Positions 33,455-45,166 of a stretch of DNA of 64,000 nt are shown here, piece after piece; positions within the stretch are counted from its first letter, which is position 1, and every line of letters begins with the position of its first letter. Origin of the DNA: Apium graveolens (lineage: Eukaryota > Streptophyta > Magnoliopsida > Apiales > Apiaceae); assembly GCF_009905375.1 (NCBI RefSeq), contig NC_133655.1, positions 40,455,593-40,519,592 of the forward strand. The letters run 5' to 3'. The notes below the pieces were generated by a model that saw only the letters and a list, made by a program, of their open reading frames with translations, had not been told where the DNA came from and did not search any database. The position numbers and the translations under genes are program-made.

Positions 33455-34621
33455 TTAAATTGTAGACTCTGAAGGCATTTGTGGAAAGTGGATATCCAAT
33501 AAAATTCCTTCATCAGCTTTTAAATCAAAATTTGACAGTTGTTCAGGATGAATCTTAAGAACAAAACACTTACATCCAAATACATGAAAGTATTTCAGAT
33601 TTAGATTCTTTTTCTTCACCATCTCATATGGTGTTTTTCCATGCTTGTTTATGAGTGTAGCATTCTGTGTAAAAGAAGCAGTCTGCACAGCTTCAGCCCA
33701 AAAGTAGGTTGGCATCTTTGCTTCATCAAGCATAGTTCGTGCAACTTCGATGAGAGTCCTGTTCATTCTTTCTACAACTCTATTTTTCTGTAGAGTTCCA
33801 GGTGCAGAAAATTCCTGCTTTATTTCATGCTCTTTGCAGAACTCTTCCATGATTAAATTCTTGAACTCAATGCCATTATCACTTTTTGTGTGCAAGAAAT
33901 ACACCCTTGTGTATCTTGTCAACTCATCCACTATAACCATTGCATATTTCTTCTTTGCAATTGACAGGACATTGGCTGGACCAAATAGATCAACATGCAG
34001 TAAGTGATAAGGCTCAAGAATTGAGGATTCAGTTTTGCTCTTGAATGAAGATTTTCTTTGTTTTGCCTTTTGACATGAATCACAAAGACCATCAGGAGAA
34101 AATACTAATTTTGGCAGTCCTCTCACAAGATCTTTCTTTACTAACTCATTTATGTTGTTGAAATTTAAATGAGAGAGTCTCTTGTGCCAATTCCAGCTTT
34201 CTTCAATTGATGCTCTACTCAATGGATAGATTGCATAACCATCAGAGTTTGTTGAAAGTCTGGCTTCATATATGTTACCATATCCGTAACCTTTCAGAAC
34301 CACTTTGCCTGTAGAATGACTTACAACTTCACAGTATTCTTCAAAGAAATCCACAAGATAAACTCTGTCACAGATTTGACTCACACTTAGTAGATTATGT
34401 TTTAGTCCTAAGACAAGAGCTACTGTTTCAATGATGACATTCCCAAGATTGATATTTCCATATCCCAGAGTTTTTCCCATATTTCCATCTCCATAAGAAA
34501 CTCCTGGGCCAACTTTCTCCACAAAGTCTGATAGCAGGGCTTTATTTCCAGTTATATGTCCTGAACATCCACTATCCAGAACTAGGATGTTTTTCCTGTT
34601 GCCTGCAATCACAAAGACCAC
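33455..34621 (-). pseudogene. Copia-1 protease and integrase
   Basis: The protease motif LDSGCSGHITGN comes near the start (residues 14-25). The integrase zinc-binding HHCC is seen in WNWHKRLSHLNF and LCDSCQKAK, then the core starts HVDLFGPANV with the first Asp and ends with ERMNRTLIEVARTML carrying the Glu. Between HTKSD and NGIEF about 30 residues are missing in frame, removing most of the stretch around the second Asp. Near the C-terminus a frameshift occurs just after DEGIL and another before the hinge. The activity is therefore lost although the frame is long. Confidence 0.8.
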
Positions 34622-35082
34622 TATTGGTTAGTTTTAAGGACCCAGACTTGCTTGGATCCTTTGGCCTTTTTAAGTTTGTTAGCATTTGCAGCGCATTTAA
34701 TTTCAGAGTTTATGCTAACATGCTGTTTATCAGACTTTATATCAGACTTTGCATCAGAATTTACACTAGAAGGAATTATACCAACTTTCTTCAAAGAAGG
34801 TTTTATTTGATAATAATCATAGTACAAACTATGATATTCCTTACAAGTATAAATGGAATGCCATAAACTACCACAATAAAAACAAGGATTTTGTGGTTTA
34901 AACCTAACAGACTAACTCTTAACTCCTGATTTAGGAGGTAAAGAGTTTATATCTTTATTTTCTGCAAAAAGAAGCAAGATGGTTAGAGTTTCCACAATTA
35001 TAACATTTCTTTCTAGGAGCATTAGGAACAGGCATATAATTATTGCTTTTATTCACACCTTCATTTCCATTCCTATTTTTCC
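34621..35082 (-). pseudogene. Copia-1 Gag C-terminal part with two zinc knuckles
   Basis: Two CX2CX4HX4C knuckles can be read: CYNCGNSNHLASFC (about 34965-35010) and CFYCGSLWHSIYTC (about 34850-34895). A linker (frame 34621-34827, rich in SD/KSD and Lys) leads to the protease. Stops lie between the two knuckles. With the knuckle in 35770-36402 this Gag has three. An inverted insertion (35083-35676) separates this part from the rest of Gag. Confidence 0.65.
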
Positions 35083-35676
35083 TAGCTTCCTTTACCTTGT
35101 TCACGTTTCTAAACATAATTGAAGATGATGGAAGTGAAATTCCAATGAAGAAGGATTCTGCTAAACTTGGAGTGATTCTGAAAGAGAAATGTTTGTGCTA
35201 CAATGAAGACTCTTCTCATCCAAGGGTGATCAGACTTGGTGATGGTTTGGGAAGAAATCACATCTCAACACTTAGGACTGTAATCTACCAGATTGGAAGT
35301 CAAGGTGAAAAATTGAAGCAAGTCAAAGCTACACTATCTTAAGTCCTGAGGAATAAAGAAGAAAAGCTGATATCAAACTTTGTCAAGAATCACTTTGGAT
35401 TCAGATTGACTCAATAAGATTGGTTAAAGCTACAAGGACTGTAAGTTATAGTTAGTTGTCTAATTAAACTCTTATTGCATTTGTACTTCAATTCTTCACC
35501 TTGAGATAGTGTAGCTAGGAAATATGAACAAGGTAAAGGAAGCAGAATCCTTCATCATTGGAACTGTGCAAATTGAGCCAAATATAGTTGAAGATGATGG
35601 AAGTGAAATTCCAATGATGAAGGATTCTACTAAACTTGAAGTGTTTAACACAAATTGGCTCAATTTGCACAGTTCC
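35083..35676 (+). repeat. Inverted duplication of the 3' ORF end, flanked by palindromes
   Basis: Bases 35113-35492 are a close copy of 25873-26251 in the opposite orientation. The translated motif ILKEKCLCYNEDS appears on the plus strand here and on the minus strand there. The insert is bracketed by CTTCCTTTACCTTGTTC (35083-35102) and its inverse (35527-35543). Next to it are perfect inverted pairs of 21 bp (35560-35580 with 35656-35676) and 18 bp (35545-35562 with 35610-35627). It disrupts Gag between zinc knuckles. Confidence 0.8.
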
Positions 35677-35769
35677 TTTCTCACTTTTATCATCTCCGTA
35701 ACCTAAGCCCTCTTTTCAGTTTCCACTACTTAGTATATTCTGAGTTGTTCTTCCAGAGTTAGTCCAAGT

Positions 35770-37304
35770 TTAGATGATCTCTCTTTCCTTTTCTAAATCA
35801 GTTTTTAGAGATTCATTCAATTTTAGCACTTCATCTCTAACATACAAAGCCTCATCTCTTTCTTTCTCAGTTTGATGAAGAAAAACTAACTCCTTTTCTA
35901 AATAGTCATTTCGGTTTCTAAAAGCAAGACTTTCAGATGTTAATTTTTCACATGTTAAAGTATGATCTCTAAAACTAATGAACATGGTTTTAAGGTATAA
36001 TCTCAACTCAGTAATATCATCAGTATAAAAAGTAAAGGTTGTTTGAGGTACCTTCAATTCAGCAGTGTCAGTACTGCTATCAGCATTTTCCATCAAGGCA
36101 TAGTTCACCTCATCTTCAGAATCTGAAGTGTCTGTCCAGCTTTTCTTCTTTGTGACAAGTGACTTGCCTTTATCACTTTTTCCTTTCTTGCAGTCAGGAG
36201 ATATGTGGCCTCTTTCAACACAATTGTAGCATTTAACATTTGAGTTGGCTCCTCTGTCAGACTTTCCTCCTTTGCCTTCAGACTTTCTGAACCCTTTCTT
36301 ATCGGAACTTCCACCTTTCCTGGAAAACTTCTTCCCCTTTCTGAATTTCTTATAGGCTATCTTTGTGATACCCTTCACCATAAGAGCACACAATTTCATC
36401 ATCTCTTTATCAACATCTATTTCAGGTAAACTTTCAGTTTCAGAATCATCATCATCAGAATATGATGACTCTGAATCATACTTTATGATGAGAGCCTTTC
36501 TTTTGCCCTTCTTTGAGACAGCAACTTTAGGATACTCCTCCTCAGCTTTAAGAGCAACTGTCCTTGACTTTTTCCATGCCTCTTGCTCCTTTGATCCATT
36601 TCAAGTTCATAAGTCTTGAGCATACCATAAATTTCATTAAGAGTAGTTTTCGTAAGGTCATAGTTGTCTCTTATGGTAGTAGACTTCAAATCCCAATTTT
36701 CAGGAAGAGCTAAAAGGAATTTTAGATTTGAATCTTCAAGATCATATTCCTTGTCCACCAGTGACAGATCATTCAAGAGTTTGACAAACCTGTCATATAA
36801 ATCAGTTAATGACTCATCAGCTTTTGAGTCAAAGTGCTCATACTCTTGAGTGAGTATAGTCCTCCTGTTCTTTTTGATTACATCAGTTCCCTGACATCTT
36901 GTCTCCAAAGCATCATATATCTCTTTTGCAGTCTTGCATCCAATTACCCTATTTGACATGACATTATCAATTGCACTATGCAGGAAATGCCTTACCGTTA
37001 CATCCTTGGCAATAGATGAGATATCTTCAGGTGTGTATTCACCTCTCTCCTTTGGTATGGTCTTTGCTTGTTGATCAACAACTGCAACAGAGAGCTTTGT
37101 AGGCTTATATGGCCCTTCATTAATTCTGTCAAGGTACTCTGGATCTGTAGCTTCCAGAAACATAGCCATCTTCACTTTCCATATAGGATACTCAGATGCT
37201 CTCAGTATGGGAACCCTAATAGTCTCATATCGACTGTGGGTTTGAGTGTTTTGAGTTTCTTGAGTTTTGGTGGGCTTAGTTGGAGTTTGTGTTTCTTTAG
37301 ACAT
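35770..37304 (-). pseudogene. gag: Copia-1 Gag
   Basis: Starts at ATG 37304 (MSKETQTPTKPTKTQ), 41 bases after the primer-binding site. The capsid part reads YPIWKVKMAMFLEATDPEY, DALETRCQGTDVIKKNRR and LTDLYDRFVKLLNDLSL. A frameshift near 36590 moves the reading to 35770-36402: a basic Gly/Lys-rich stretch, the knuckle CYNCVERGHISPDC (CX2CX4HX4C), an acidic spacer, then a long helical, probably coiled-coil tail (…NRNDYLEKELVFLHQTEKERDEAL…). A long coiled-coil Gag is typical of Sireviruses. Confidence 0.85.
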
Positions 37305-37344
37305 GATTGTTTGTTTGGATCTTTACTATATGTGTGTTAACAGA

Positions 37345-37361
37345 GAAGCTCTGATACCACT
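37345..37361 (-). other. Copia-1 primer-binding site (initiator tRNA-Met type)
   Basis: On the minus strand AGTGGTATCAGAGCTTC follows the 5' LTR end directly. TGGTATCAGAGC is complementary to the 3' end of initiator tRNA-Met. Confidence 0.9.
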
Positions 37362-37934
37362 TGTTAGGTCACACAATACTATAGAAGGGGGTTGAATATA
37401 GTGTTTATACAATCAAATCGATTTCACCACAAGTATGTAACAAAGATCAAGTATATTCAAATAAACTCTATTATAATAAAACTGTTGTTCTCTCTCAGTG
37501 ATGAACAATATCACTAAGAGCTTCTAGGTTACAATGAATAATGTACTCATGAATGATAACACATATAGTGTAAACCCTAAGCTATGTTTATATAGTACAC
37601 AGTTACAATATATCTTCTAATTGATATAGAATATAATTCTGTCTCCTAAAATTTATCAATCAGATATCTTTTACAAGTCTTTTAGTCCTCTAACTCTTCA
37701 TGCATATCTTCTTTTATTTTAGTCTAGATCTTCTCCTGTAAATCAGCCGCATTCTTTATCTGAAGTCTTCCCGCACTTAAGTCCTGATATATATTTTCTG
37801 ATGCCTTAAGTTCTGATATTAAGTTCTGACTTCAGTAAGTTCTGATTTCCAATAAGTTCTGATAAGTCCTGTTGTTAAGTTCTGAAAACTAAACACAAAT
37901 CAGATTAGACATTACATCTCAAATATATCTAACA
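37362..37934 (-). repeat. Copia-1 5' LTR, complete
   Basis: 573 bp, plus-strand TGTTAGGTCACAC … ATATATCTAACA, that is TG…CA ends. Host gypsy-2 LTR resumes at 37935. It contains the AAGTTCTGA cluster at about 37808-37880. Confidence 0.9.
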
Positions 37935-40040
37935 CCTGGGTTTTGGTTTTATGACTCCGACCAACTCTCGTTCTTATGATTTATACATAACGTTTTATGG
38001 TAGCGCCAAAATATTCAATGACATATACATCATAAACTCAATCGTTACTGATGCGTAAAAACCCGAAATGTTATTATCAAGGCAAACATGGATGAAAGAT
38101 AGTAAATCAATTTTTCACAATACAACAATATATGGAGTTGGGTTTGTAAACTTGTCTGGGTACTTTAAAGTGGAGGGTGCTCTAGAGTCCGCCCAGAAAT
38201 CTATAATTATAAATAATTATCGTTTCGTTAGATTTCATTCGTATATATCGTTATGTGTACATACACAATACTTACTAATCATTCACGCCACTCACCTTTA
38301 CTCTTATTATTCCAATAAATACAAGTACTTTTCATATTCACTTTTTTTTTTCTGAAATCCCTTATGTCCGTTAATGTCTTTTACATTTCGACCCTCGGCT
38401 CCGCTCAAGATTCTTAAGGATTTTTATTCGTATAGTCTCGGCTCCGACATTTTTATAAAATTGAAAAATCCATACTTTTACTTGAAATTTTTATGGCAGT
38501 TAATCAAGTCTATTTATTACTCTTTGTAAAAAATGCATGATTTTTTAATATTCTTAAGTCGATCATTTTTATTTCCAAAGTTTGTAATTTGTAGCAGTTT
38601 TTATCACGTAAATCATTTTTACTAAATCGGTCGTAACATTTGATCCATAAATCGAAATTAAGAGATTCAAGCGCATAAATGATCCTAATAACATTGTCTA
38701 TCATAAAAAGTCTTATTTTTTTAATAAACTATAGTTTATATATTCTATAAATTTGCAAAAAACTTATGGTAAAGTTTTGTTCATTTTAACGACATTACGA
38801 CTACGATCCGAGTTTCGTTTTCGCTCTGAATCATAAATCAAGAATCAACCACCATCATATCATCATATCAACAATAAAACCTCTCAAGAACATCATGTTC
38901 TTGAGGCAACAACAACAACCTTAATACTAACTGACTAAACATCAAGATAATAGCAAATTCCATCAAAACTAGGTTTACAACTAAGATCTTAAAGTTTCTT
39001 GAAACTTAAACCTTAAATGAAGTTTGGTCAAGGATTCATACCTTTCTTGAAAGCTTGACCTATTTTCTTCTTGATGATTGAACCTTGGGAGGGCTTGATT
39101 GTGCTTAAGGATCCTAAATCATGTCATGAAAATCAAGAAATCAAGAAAAGTTACTATTCTACATTATTGATCATCACTTCCATGGAATTATTTCACCACT
39201 CAAACCTTAATGAAATGCTCTCAAAAATTGATATTATCTTAGTTTAGTATTTAGGTAGCTTCGGAATTAATTGTAGAATTTTTCCATGGCTTGAAGTGGA
39301 GTTTTTGATTTTGATTTCTCCTTCCTTTTTGATTTTGCCGAATGGGAGTTTTTGATGAAAGATAAGAGAGAATTTTATTGGTTTCTTGGATGCTTCTTGT
39401 GAAAGATATATTTATGTGTGTATATATCATCCTAGGATTGTCATATCTTTGCAAAAATCTTCCTAGGTTAGCTCATGATCAAGGCTAGTTGCTAGCTAAG
39501 TACTCTCATCCCTATTCATGCCACTATTCACTTAGCTAAGTTACTATGTACTAGCTTGGTTACTATTCTTGTTAGGTTAGCTACTATTTGGTTATTAACC
39601 ATGGTTACTTTCTTACCTTAGTTAGCTTGTATGTTTAGCTTGGCTTGATACATTTATTTATTCATATACGCGTTCGCTCAGTCGCTTATTCATTTTCGTA
39701 ATAAACCTTCATAAGCAGTTCGCAGGGTAAATCATTTCTTAAACATCCTTTATATTTTGAAGCCTCGCACTTGGGTTCGAATTTGTAAGATTTTAGATTC
39801 CTAATTGTATTGTGATTCTCGTATTCCTCGATGGTTCGTAAATGTGGTCATTTTACAAAGTTCATTTTCTTTGAAAACTAATGGCATTTATATATACTCA
39901 ATTGGTACATATAATCACGATATCGAATTGGAAACTAAATTTCCCATGCATAACATAGTATGGGCTTAAAGTTTTCAATGATTGTCAGGGTTACTATTCA
40001 TCAAGCATTTTTCAAAGTCTCAAAAATTTGAGTTATTACA

Positions 40041-40057
40041 GTCTTCCCCTCTAAAAA
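40041..40057 (-). other. Gypsy-2 polypurine tract
   Basis: On the minus strand, TTTTTAGAGGGGAAGAC directly precedes the LTR start TGTAATAACTC. Confidence 0.8.
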
Positions 40058-40073
40058 GGATTCCGTCCAAGAA

Positions 40074-41446
40074 TCAAACAGAAAACAGGTGTGGATATAT
40101 TTCCTTCATCGCTTCCTCTAGTTCCCAAGTTGACTCTTCAACATTCTGATTTTTCCACAAGATTCTGACCAGCTTTACAGTCTTGTTCCTCAGCCCTTAT
40201 TCTTTCTGGTCCATCACTCTTACTGGTTTCTCAACGTAAGTCAGTTCTGGTTGTAAGTCTACATGTTCGTACTCTATCACATGTCACGCATCGGCATGCC
40301 ACTTCATTAGAATTGACACATGGAACACATTGTGCACTTATCGCAGATTAGGAGGCAAGGCGAGCTCGTAAGCTAGAGGTCCTATCATCCTCAAGATCTC
40401 AAAGGGTCCTATGAATCTGGGACTTAGTTTCCCTTTCTCCCCAAATCTTATCACTCCTTTCCATTGAGATACTTTCAACAACACTGAATCTCCCACTTCA
40501 TAATCTCTATCCTTCCTGATCTGGTCAGCGTATTTCTTTTGTCTATCTTGAGCTGCTACCAGCCTCTTTCTGATCAGTCCCACCATCTCTTGGGTCTGCT
40601 GGACCAACTCCGGTCCTATTATAAACATAAAAGAGAATGACACCTTCTTCCGTAAAGAGCTTCATACGGGGGAATTCCTATGCTAGCGTGATAGCTATTG
40701 TTGTAGGAAAACTCGATCAGGGGTAAGTGGTCATTCCAATTTCCTTTATAGTCATTGGCACATACTCGCAACATATCTTCTAGGGTCTTTATAGTCCTTT
40801 CGATTTGCCCATCTATTTGGGGGTGGTAAGCGGTACTCATATTCAGTCTGGTGGCTACACACTCTTGGAAGCTTCTCCAAAATCGGGAGTTAAACCTTGG
40901 GTCCCTATCCGACCCTATGGCAACAGAAACCCCATGCCTCACTATGATTTCTCTCAGGTAAATATCCACTAACTTGCCTACAGTGTACCTTTTACTGATT
41001 GACAGGAAGTGCGCGGACTTGGTCAGCCTATCTATGATAACCCATATGGCATCGTGATTGATTTTAGTCCTTGGTATGCATGTCATATAATCCATGGCTA
41101 TATGCTCCAATTTCCATTACAGAATTTCCAGGGGCCGTAATAGTCCACTCGGTCGTTAGCCTTCACTCTCTGACATGTCAAGTATTTGTTACCCCACTCT
41201 GCTATCTCTCTTCATGTTAGGTCACCAATAATATTCATTAAGGTCACAGTATATTTTCGTACTTCCTGGATGGATTGAACATCTGGAGCTATGCCCTTCG
41301 TGTAGCAACTCATCCCTTAGTTCTTGCACATTTGGAACCCAAAGACGGGATGCATACCTCATGATCCCTCCCTCATCTTTCTCGCATCTGACCTCCTCAT
41401 CAGTCAATGTTTCTATTTCTTTATTCATCTTCTTTTTCTGACACAC
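40074..41446 (-). pseudogene. Gypsy-2 integrase with C-terminal chromodomain
   Basis: Zinc-binding domain ([18 protein letters not shown]) at the start, then the catalytic core: AMDYMTCIPRTK (first Asp), GSDRDPRFNSRFW (second Asp), DGQIERTIKTLED (Glu). After a frameshift near 40630 come RDRDYEVGDSVLL-like C-terminal motifs, and at 40074-40240 a chromodomain (ELTYVEKPVRVMD, KLVRILWKNQ, ESTWELEEAM). The chromodomain defines chromoviruses and is thought to steer insertion to heterochromatin. Stops occur in the zinc-binding to core linker (41110-41220), at 40338, and twice in the chromodomain part. All three catalytic residues are still present. Confidence 0.85.
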
Positions 41447-41449
41447 TCA

Positions 41450-42993
41450 TATCTTCTCAGCCAGTTTCGGTACTAACCTGATTTCAAATAGTCCTTCTAA
41501 TCCTTACCGGTTATTCTCAAGTTGATCTCCATTTTCTCAAATTCCTTAACTAACTTCTCATATGTCATTATCATCTCGAGTCTCTCTTTCCTACTGAGGG
41601 CGTCAGCCACCATATTGGCTTTACCCGAGTGATATAGCATTTCACAATCATAGTCCTAATCAGCTCTAGCCATCTCCTTTGTCTCATGTTTAATTATTTC
41701 TGGGTAAAAATATACTTGAGGCTCTTATGGTCTGTGCAACTCTCGCATTTTTCCCCATACAAGTAGTGCCTCCAGATTTTTAAGGCAAACACTATGGCTG
41801 CTAATTCTAGATCGTGGGTAGGGTACCTTATCTCATATTCTTTCAACCGCTGAGAGGCATATGCAATAACCTTCCCGTGCTGCATAAGAACACATCATAG
41901 CCCCTTATGCGAGGCATCGCTGTATATCACAAACTCTCCCTTTCCATCAGGAAGAGCGAGTACTGGTGCTAACACTAGTCTCCTTTTCAGCTCTTGAAAG
42001 CTTTCCTCACATTTCTCTGTCCACACAAACTTTTCCGTCTTTCGGGTAAGCCTAGTCAATGGGCCGGCTATCTTGGCAAAGTCTTGCACGAATCTCCAGT
42101 AATATCTTGCTAAGCCCACAAAACTCCTAACCTTGGTTGGGGTAATCGGTCTTTCCCAATTGGATATTGCCTCTATCTTGGCGAGGTCGACTAAAACTCC
42201 TTTTATACTCACTACATACCCTAAGAACTGAACTTCCTTTAACCAAAACTCGCATTTTGAGAATTTGGCATACAACTTCTCGTTCCTCAAGATTTCTAAG
42301 ACTATCCTAAAATGTTCTGTGTGTTCTTGTTCTGTCTTTGAGTAGATTAGAATATCATCTATGAAGACTATCACACATATGTCTAGTTACTTCTTGAACA
42401 CTCTATTCATCATATCTATAACCATTATGGGTGCATTGGTTAACCCGAACGACATGACTCAGAACTCATAATGTCTATACCTAGTGATTCTTTGGTTTAT
42501 CTTCAGGTTTGATCTTCAACTGGTGATATCTCGTCCTCAAATCTATTTTAGAAAAGTGCACAACACCTTTGAGCTGGTCGAATAGGTCGTCAATCCTAGT
42601 GAGAGGGTACCTATTCTTGACGGCCAGCTTGTTCAACTCTCGGTAGTCTATGCATAATCTCATACTACCATCCTTTTACTTTACAAACATTATTGGTGCA
42701 CCCCATGGTGACATACAGGGTCTTATCATCCCATTATCTAATAATTATTCCAGTTGAGAAGCTAGTTCCTTCATCTCAACTGGGGCCATTCTGTAAGGGG
42801 CCTTAGATATTGGTGTCGTCCCTGGTGCTAATTCTATAGCGAATTTCTCTTCTATGTCGGGTGGCAATACTGGTAATTTTTCTGGAAACACATCCTCGAA
42901 TTCGTTTATAATGGGTATGTCCTGTATGTTGGGAACTTTCTTCTTAGTATCTATCACATAAGCCAAGTAGACCTCGTTACCTTTATTTAACAA
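41450..42993 (-). pseudogene. pol: Gypsy-2 reverse transcriptase and RNase H
   Basis: RT begins EFEDVFPEKLPVLPP and continues [31 protein letters not shown]. The stretch 42375-42480 is shifted out of frame and has lost recognisable motifs. The catalytic block [14 protein letters not shown] resumes at 42374. RNase H shows [12 protein letters not shown] (first Asp), [15 protein letters not shown] and [11 protein letters not shown], then a stop and a frameshift before the integrase part. At least four stops and two shifts are visible. Confidence 0.85.
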
Positions 42994-43124
42994 TCGCTTA
43001 GCCTAAATCATGGTCAGAAATTTTCGGGTTTGTTGTTTACTTTTAAACACTATCTCCTTTCCATTTTGCACTCGTATCTTACCCTCTTTCCCTCAATGTC
43101 TATCTGCGCTCCATTACTGGATAA

Positions 43125-44489
43125 CTAGTCAATACCTAGGATCTCATCAAATTCTCCTAATGCAAATGGGATTAAGTCAACCTCAAAGACTTTCCCTTCT
43201 AGTTTTAACTTGCATCTAGAGTGTACTTGATTTACAGGAATGATTTCTCGGTTTGCTATTTCCACTTGTAATACCTCACGTAAGGGTACAACATTAAGAT
43301 TCAACTTCTTAGCAAAATTTCGAGATATAAAAGACTTAGTCGCTCTGAAATCAAATAAAACATTTGAATATTCGGAATTTAACATAAGGGTACCTGGTAT
43401 CATATTAGTGTTCCGGACAGCATTCTGAATGGTCATGTTGAAAGTCCTAGCAGTTGAGGGTCGGTTGGATGCAGCCCTGCTCATCCATGAGGCTGGAGGC
43501 CTTAGTGCCGGGCAATCCTTCCTCATGTGCCCTACTTTCCCACATTGGAAACATGCCACATTGGGTTGGTTACAGTTGTTTGTAAGGTGTCTGGTTTGGT
43601 CGCACTTGTAGCATTTTAGAGGTTCTCTCGCCTGGTTACACACTCCGAGGTATCTCTTTTCGCATGTTCGACATTCCAGTATCGGGGCACGGGGTTGGCT
43701 GTGAAACGTCACCCTAGATGGTCCGCCTCCCTGCCAACACTCTTACATGGGGAATTTCTAACCGGGGCCTCTCGCAGGTTTAGACACCACTCCCCTAACA
43801 AACCTGCTCGGAAGGCTCATGTTCCCGGTTCCTCCTCCTCCTCGACTTTCTATCTTTCTTTTACTACTTTCCTTCTCTTTCAAACTCTGCTCACTACCTG
43901 CTTCAACAATCAAGGTCTTCTACACTAAGGTGGCATAATCTGTTAGCTCTAGCATTGCTACTCAGTTTTGGATCCATAATTTCAGACCAAGCTGAAACCT
44001 TTGTGCCTTCTTCTCTTCAGTATTCACAAACTCTGGTACAAATCATGACAGTTCAGTAAACTTGGCCTCGTACTCTATCGTAGTTATTCTATCCTGCTTC
44101 ATCTCTAGAAGCTTGATCTCCATCTGAGTCTCCATAAACCTAGGGAAGTACTTGTCTAAGAACAACCGGGTAAGTCTATCCCACGGGATCACATCATCGG
44201 TCTCGAGGTTACGCTTGGACTCCCACCAGTAGTTAGCTTCCCCTTTCAGTATGTAAGAGGAGAAGATGGTCTTGTATCGCTCTCCAACACCTAGTATTTC
44301 GAAGGACTTCTCTATTTCCTTAAGCCAGGCCCGTGCCTCAGTCGGGTCGGCAGATCCTAAAAACTCCGGGGGTTTGAGAGACTTAAACGCCCTGAAGGCA
44401 GTAGCAGCAGTTTGTTGGACAACATGCGGCAGTGGTGGAAGGGGCTGTTGGTTCATATTGGCCCTTAAAAGGTCCATAAATTCATTCAT
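43125..44489 (-). pseudogene. gag: Gypsy-2 Gag and protease
   Basis: One continuous frame from 44489 to 43125 with stops at about 44043, 43970 and 43922 and in the spacer near 43740. Capsid homology: LKPPEFLGSADPTEARAWL, ILKGEANYWWESKR, FPRFMETQMEIKLLEMKQ. Zinc knuckles: CRTCEKRYLGVC (incomplete), CYKCDQTRHLTNNC and CFQCGKVGHMRKDC (both CX2CX4HX4C). In the protease the expected Asp-Ser-Gly is Asp-Phe-Arg (LFDFRATKSFIS), so it cannot be active. The conserved LGEFDEILGID block ends at a stop. The Gag start is probably upstream near 44663 (MPPHRRETRA) but is separated by stops and a shift. Confidence 0.85.
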
Positions 44490-45166
44490 GGGGTTTCCCC
44501 CTGATGGGTATCCTCAGCTTCTTCCTCTACATATCCTTCTTCATCAAATTCATTAAAGTCTAGGTCCTCTTCATTTTCCTCATTCACTATATGGTCAGGT
44601 TCATTTTGTTGTTGATTGACAGATTATGCGGGCTATGCCCTGGTTTCTCTTCTATGGGGTGGCATCGTTATGATAATTAAAATGATGTCAATACAGTTGC
44701 ATATTTTTACATTTGGATTAATTCATTTGTAGATAAGCATGTTATTTAAATATTTAGCCTGCTTCTATCAAGGTGCAATAATGCAATAATTTGATTAGAA
44801 AATTTCTTAGTAACTGTTATATAATATATCATAGGGTCTCCCAGACTATGTCTTGGGGACAATAACGACCATCTAAATCCATACGTGATCCTGAATACAA
44901 TATATCAACTACATAATCCTGAATACTGAAATACAAATACATACACCGAGTACCCTGAAGGGCTAGGAATGCAATCTACTACTAGCTATCCTAACAAAAT
45001 TGGTGACAAGTCACCCAGCCCTTTATAAGGTCCATATGTGGTCACTGGTCTCTCAGTATGAGTCACTGCGCGTGAGGTCTTGAACCCTCCTAATGGCTCC
45101 TGCTAGCATAAGCTCAGCATCAACTACGAGAATGTATCATCCTATCACCGTCATCCTCATCTGCAC
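44490..45166 (-). other. Gypsy-2 leader between accessory ORF and gag
   Basis: Bases 44490-44663 contain the probable decayed N-terminus of Gag, acidic (DLDFNEFDEEGYVEEE), with two stops. The remaining 500 bases up to the accessory ORF have no supported feature. Confidence 0.45.

Larger units (their letters stand above)
25296..37934 (-). mobile_element. Copia-1: Sirevirus-like Ty1/copia element
   Basis: A 12.6-kb minus-strand element: 5' LTR 37362-37934, primer-binding site 37345-37361, gag 35770-37304 with further zinc knuckles at 34830-35080, protease-integrase 33455-34621, hinge, RT-RNase H 31314-32833, a long 3' ORF region 25946-29829, polypurine tract, 3' LTR 25296-25807. The extended Gag, the long integrase-RT hinge and the extra ORF after pol fit the SIRE/Maximus lineage (Sirevirus). 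The LTRs are very similar, so it is comparatively young. The outermost 60-odd bases of the left LTR and 601 bp of host LTR are missing at the left junction. Confidence 0.85.
24273..40040 (-). repeat. Gypsy-2 3' LTR, split by copia-1
   Basis: Pieces 24273-25295 and 37935-40040. On the minus strand it starts TGTAATAACTC at 40040 next to the polypurine tract and ends GGGTGCCACA at 24273. Compared with the 5' LTR it lacks what corresponds to 46962-47562, exactly at the copia-1 insertion point. It contains an AC dinucleotide run (24393-24414). The frames at 25069-25390 and 38068-38355 are not genes. Confidence 0.85.

Noticed and set aside
35043..35342. 99-codon plus-strand frame that looks like a conserved protein
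   Set aside because: It is the inverted duplicate of the copia-1 3' ORF end, not an independent gene; the similarity comes from the duplication.
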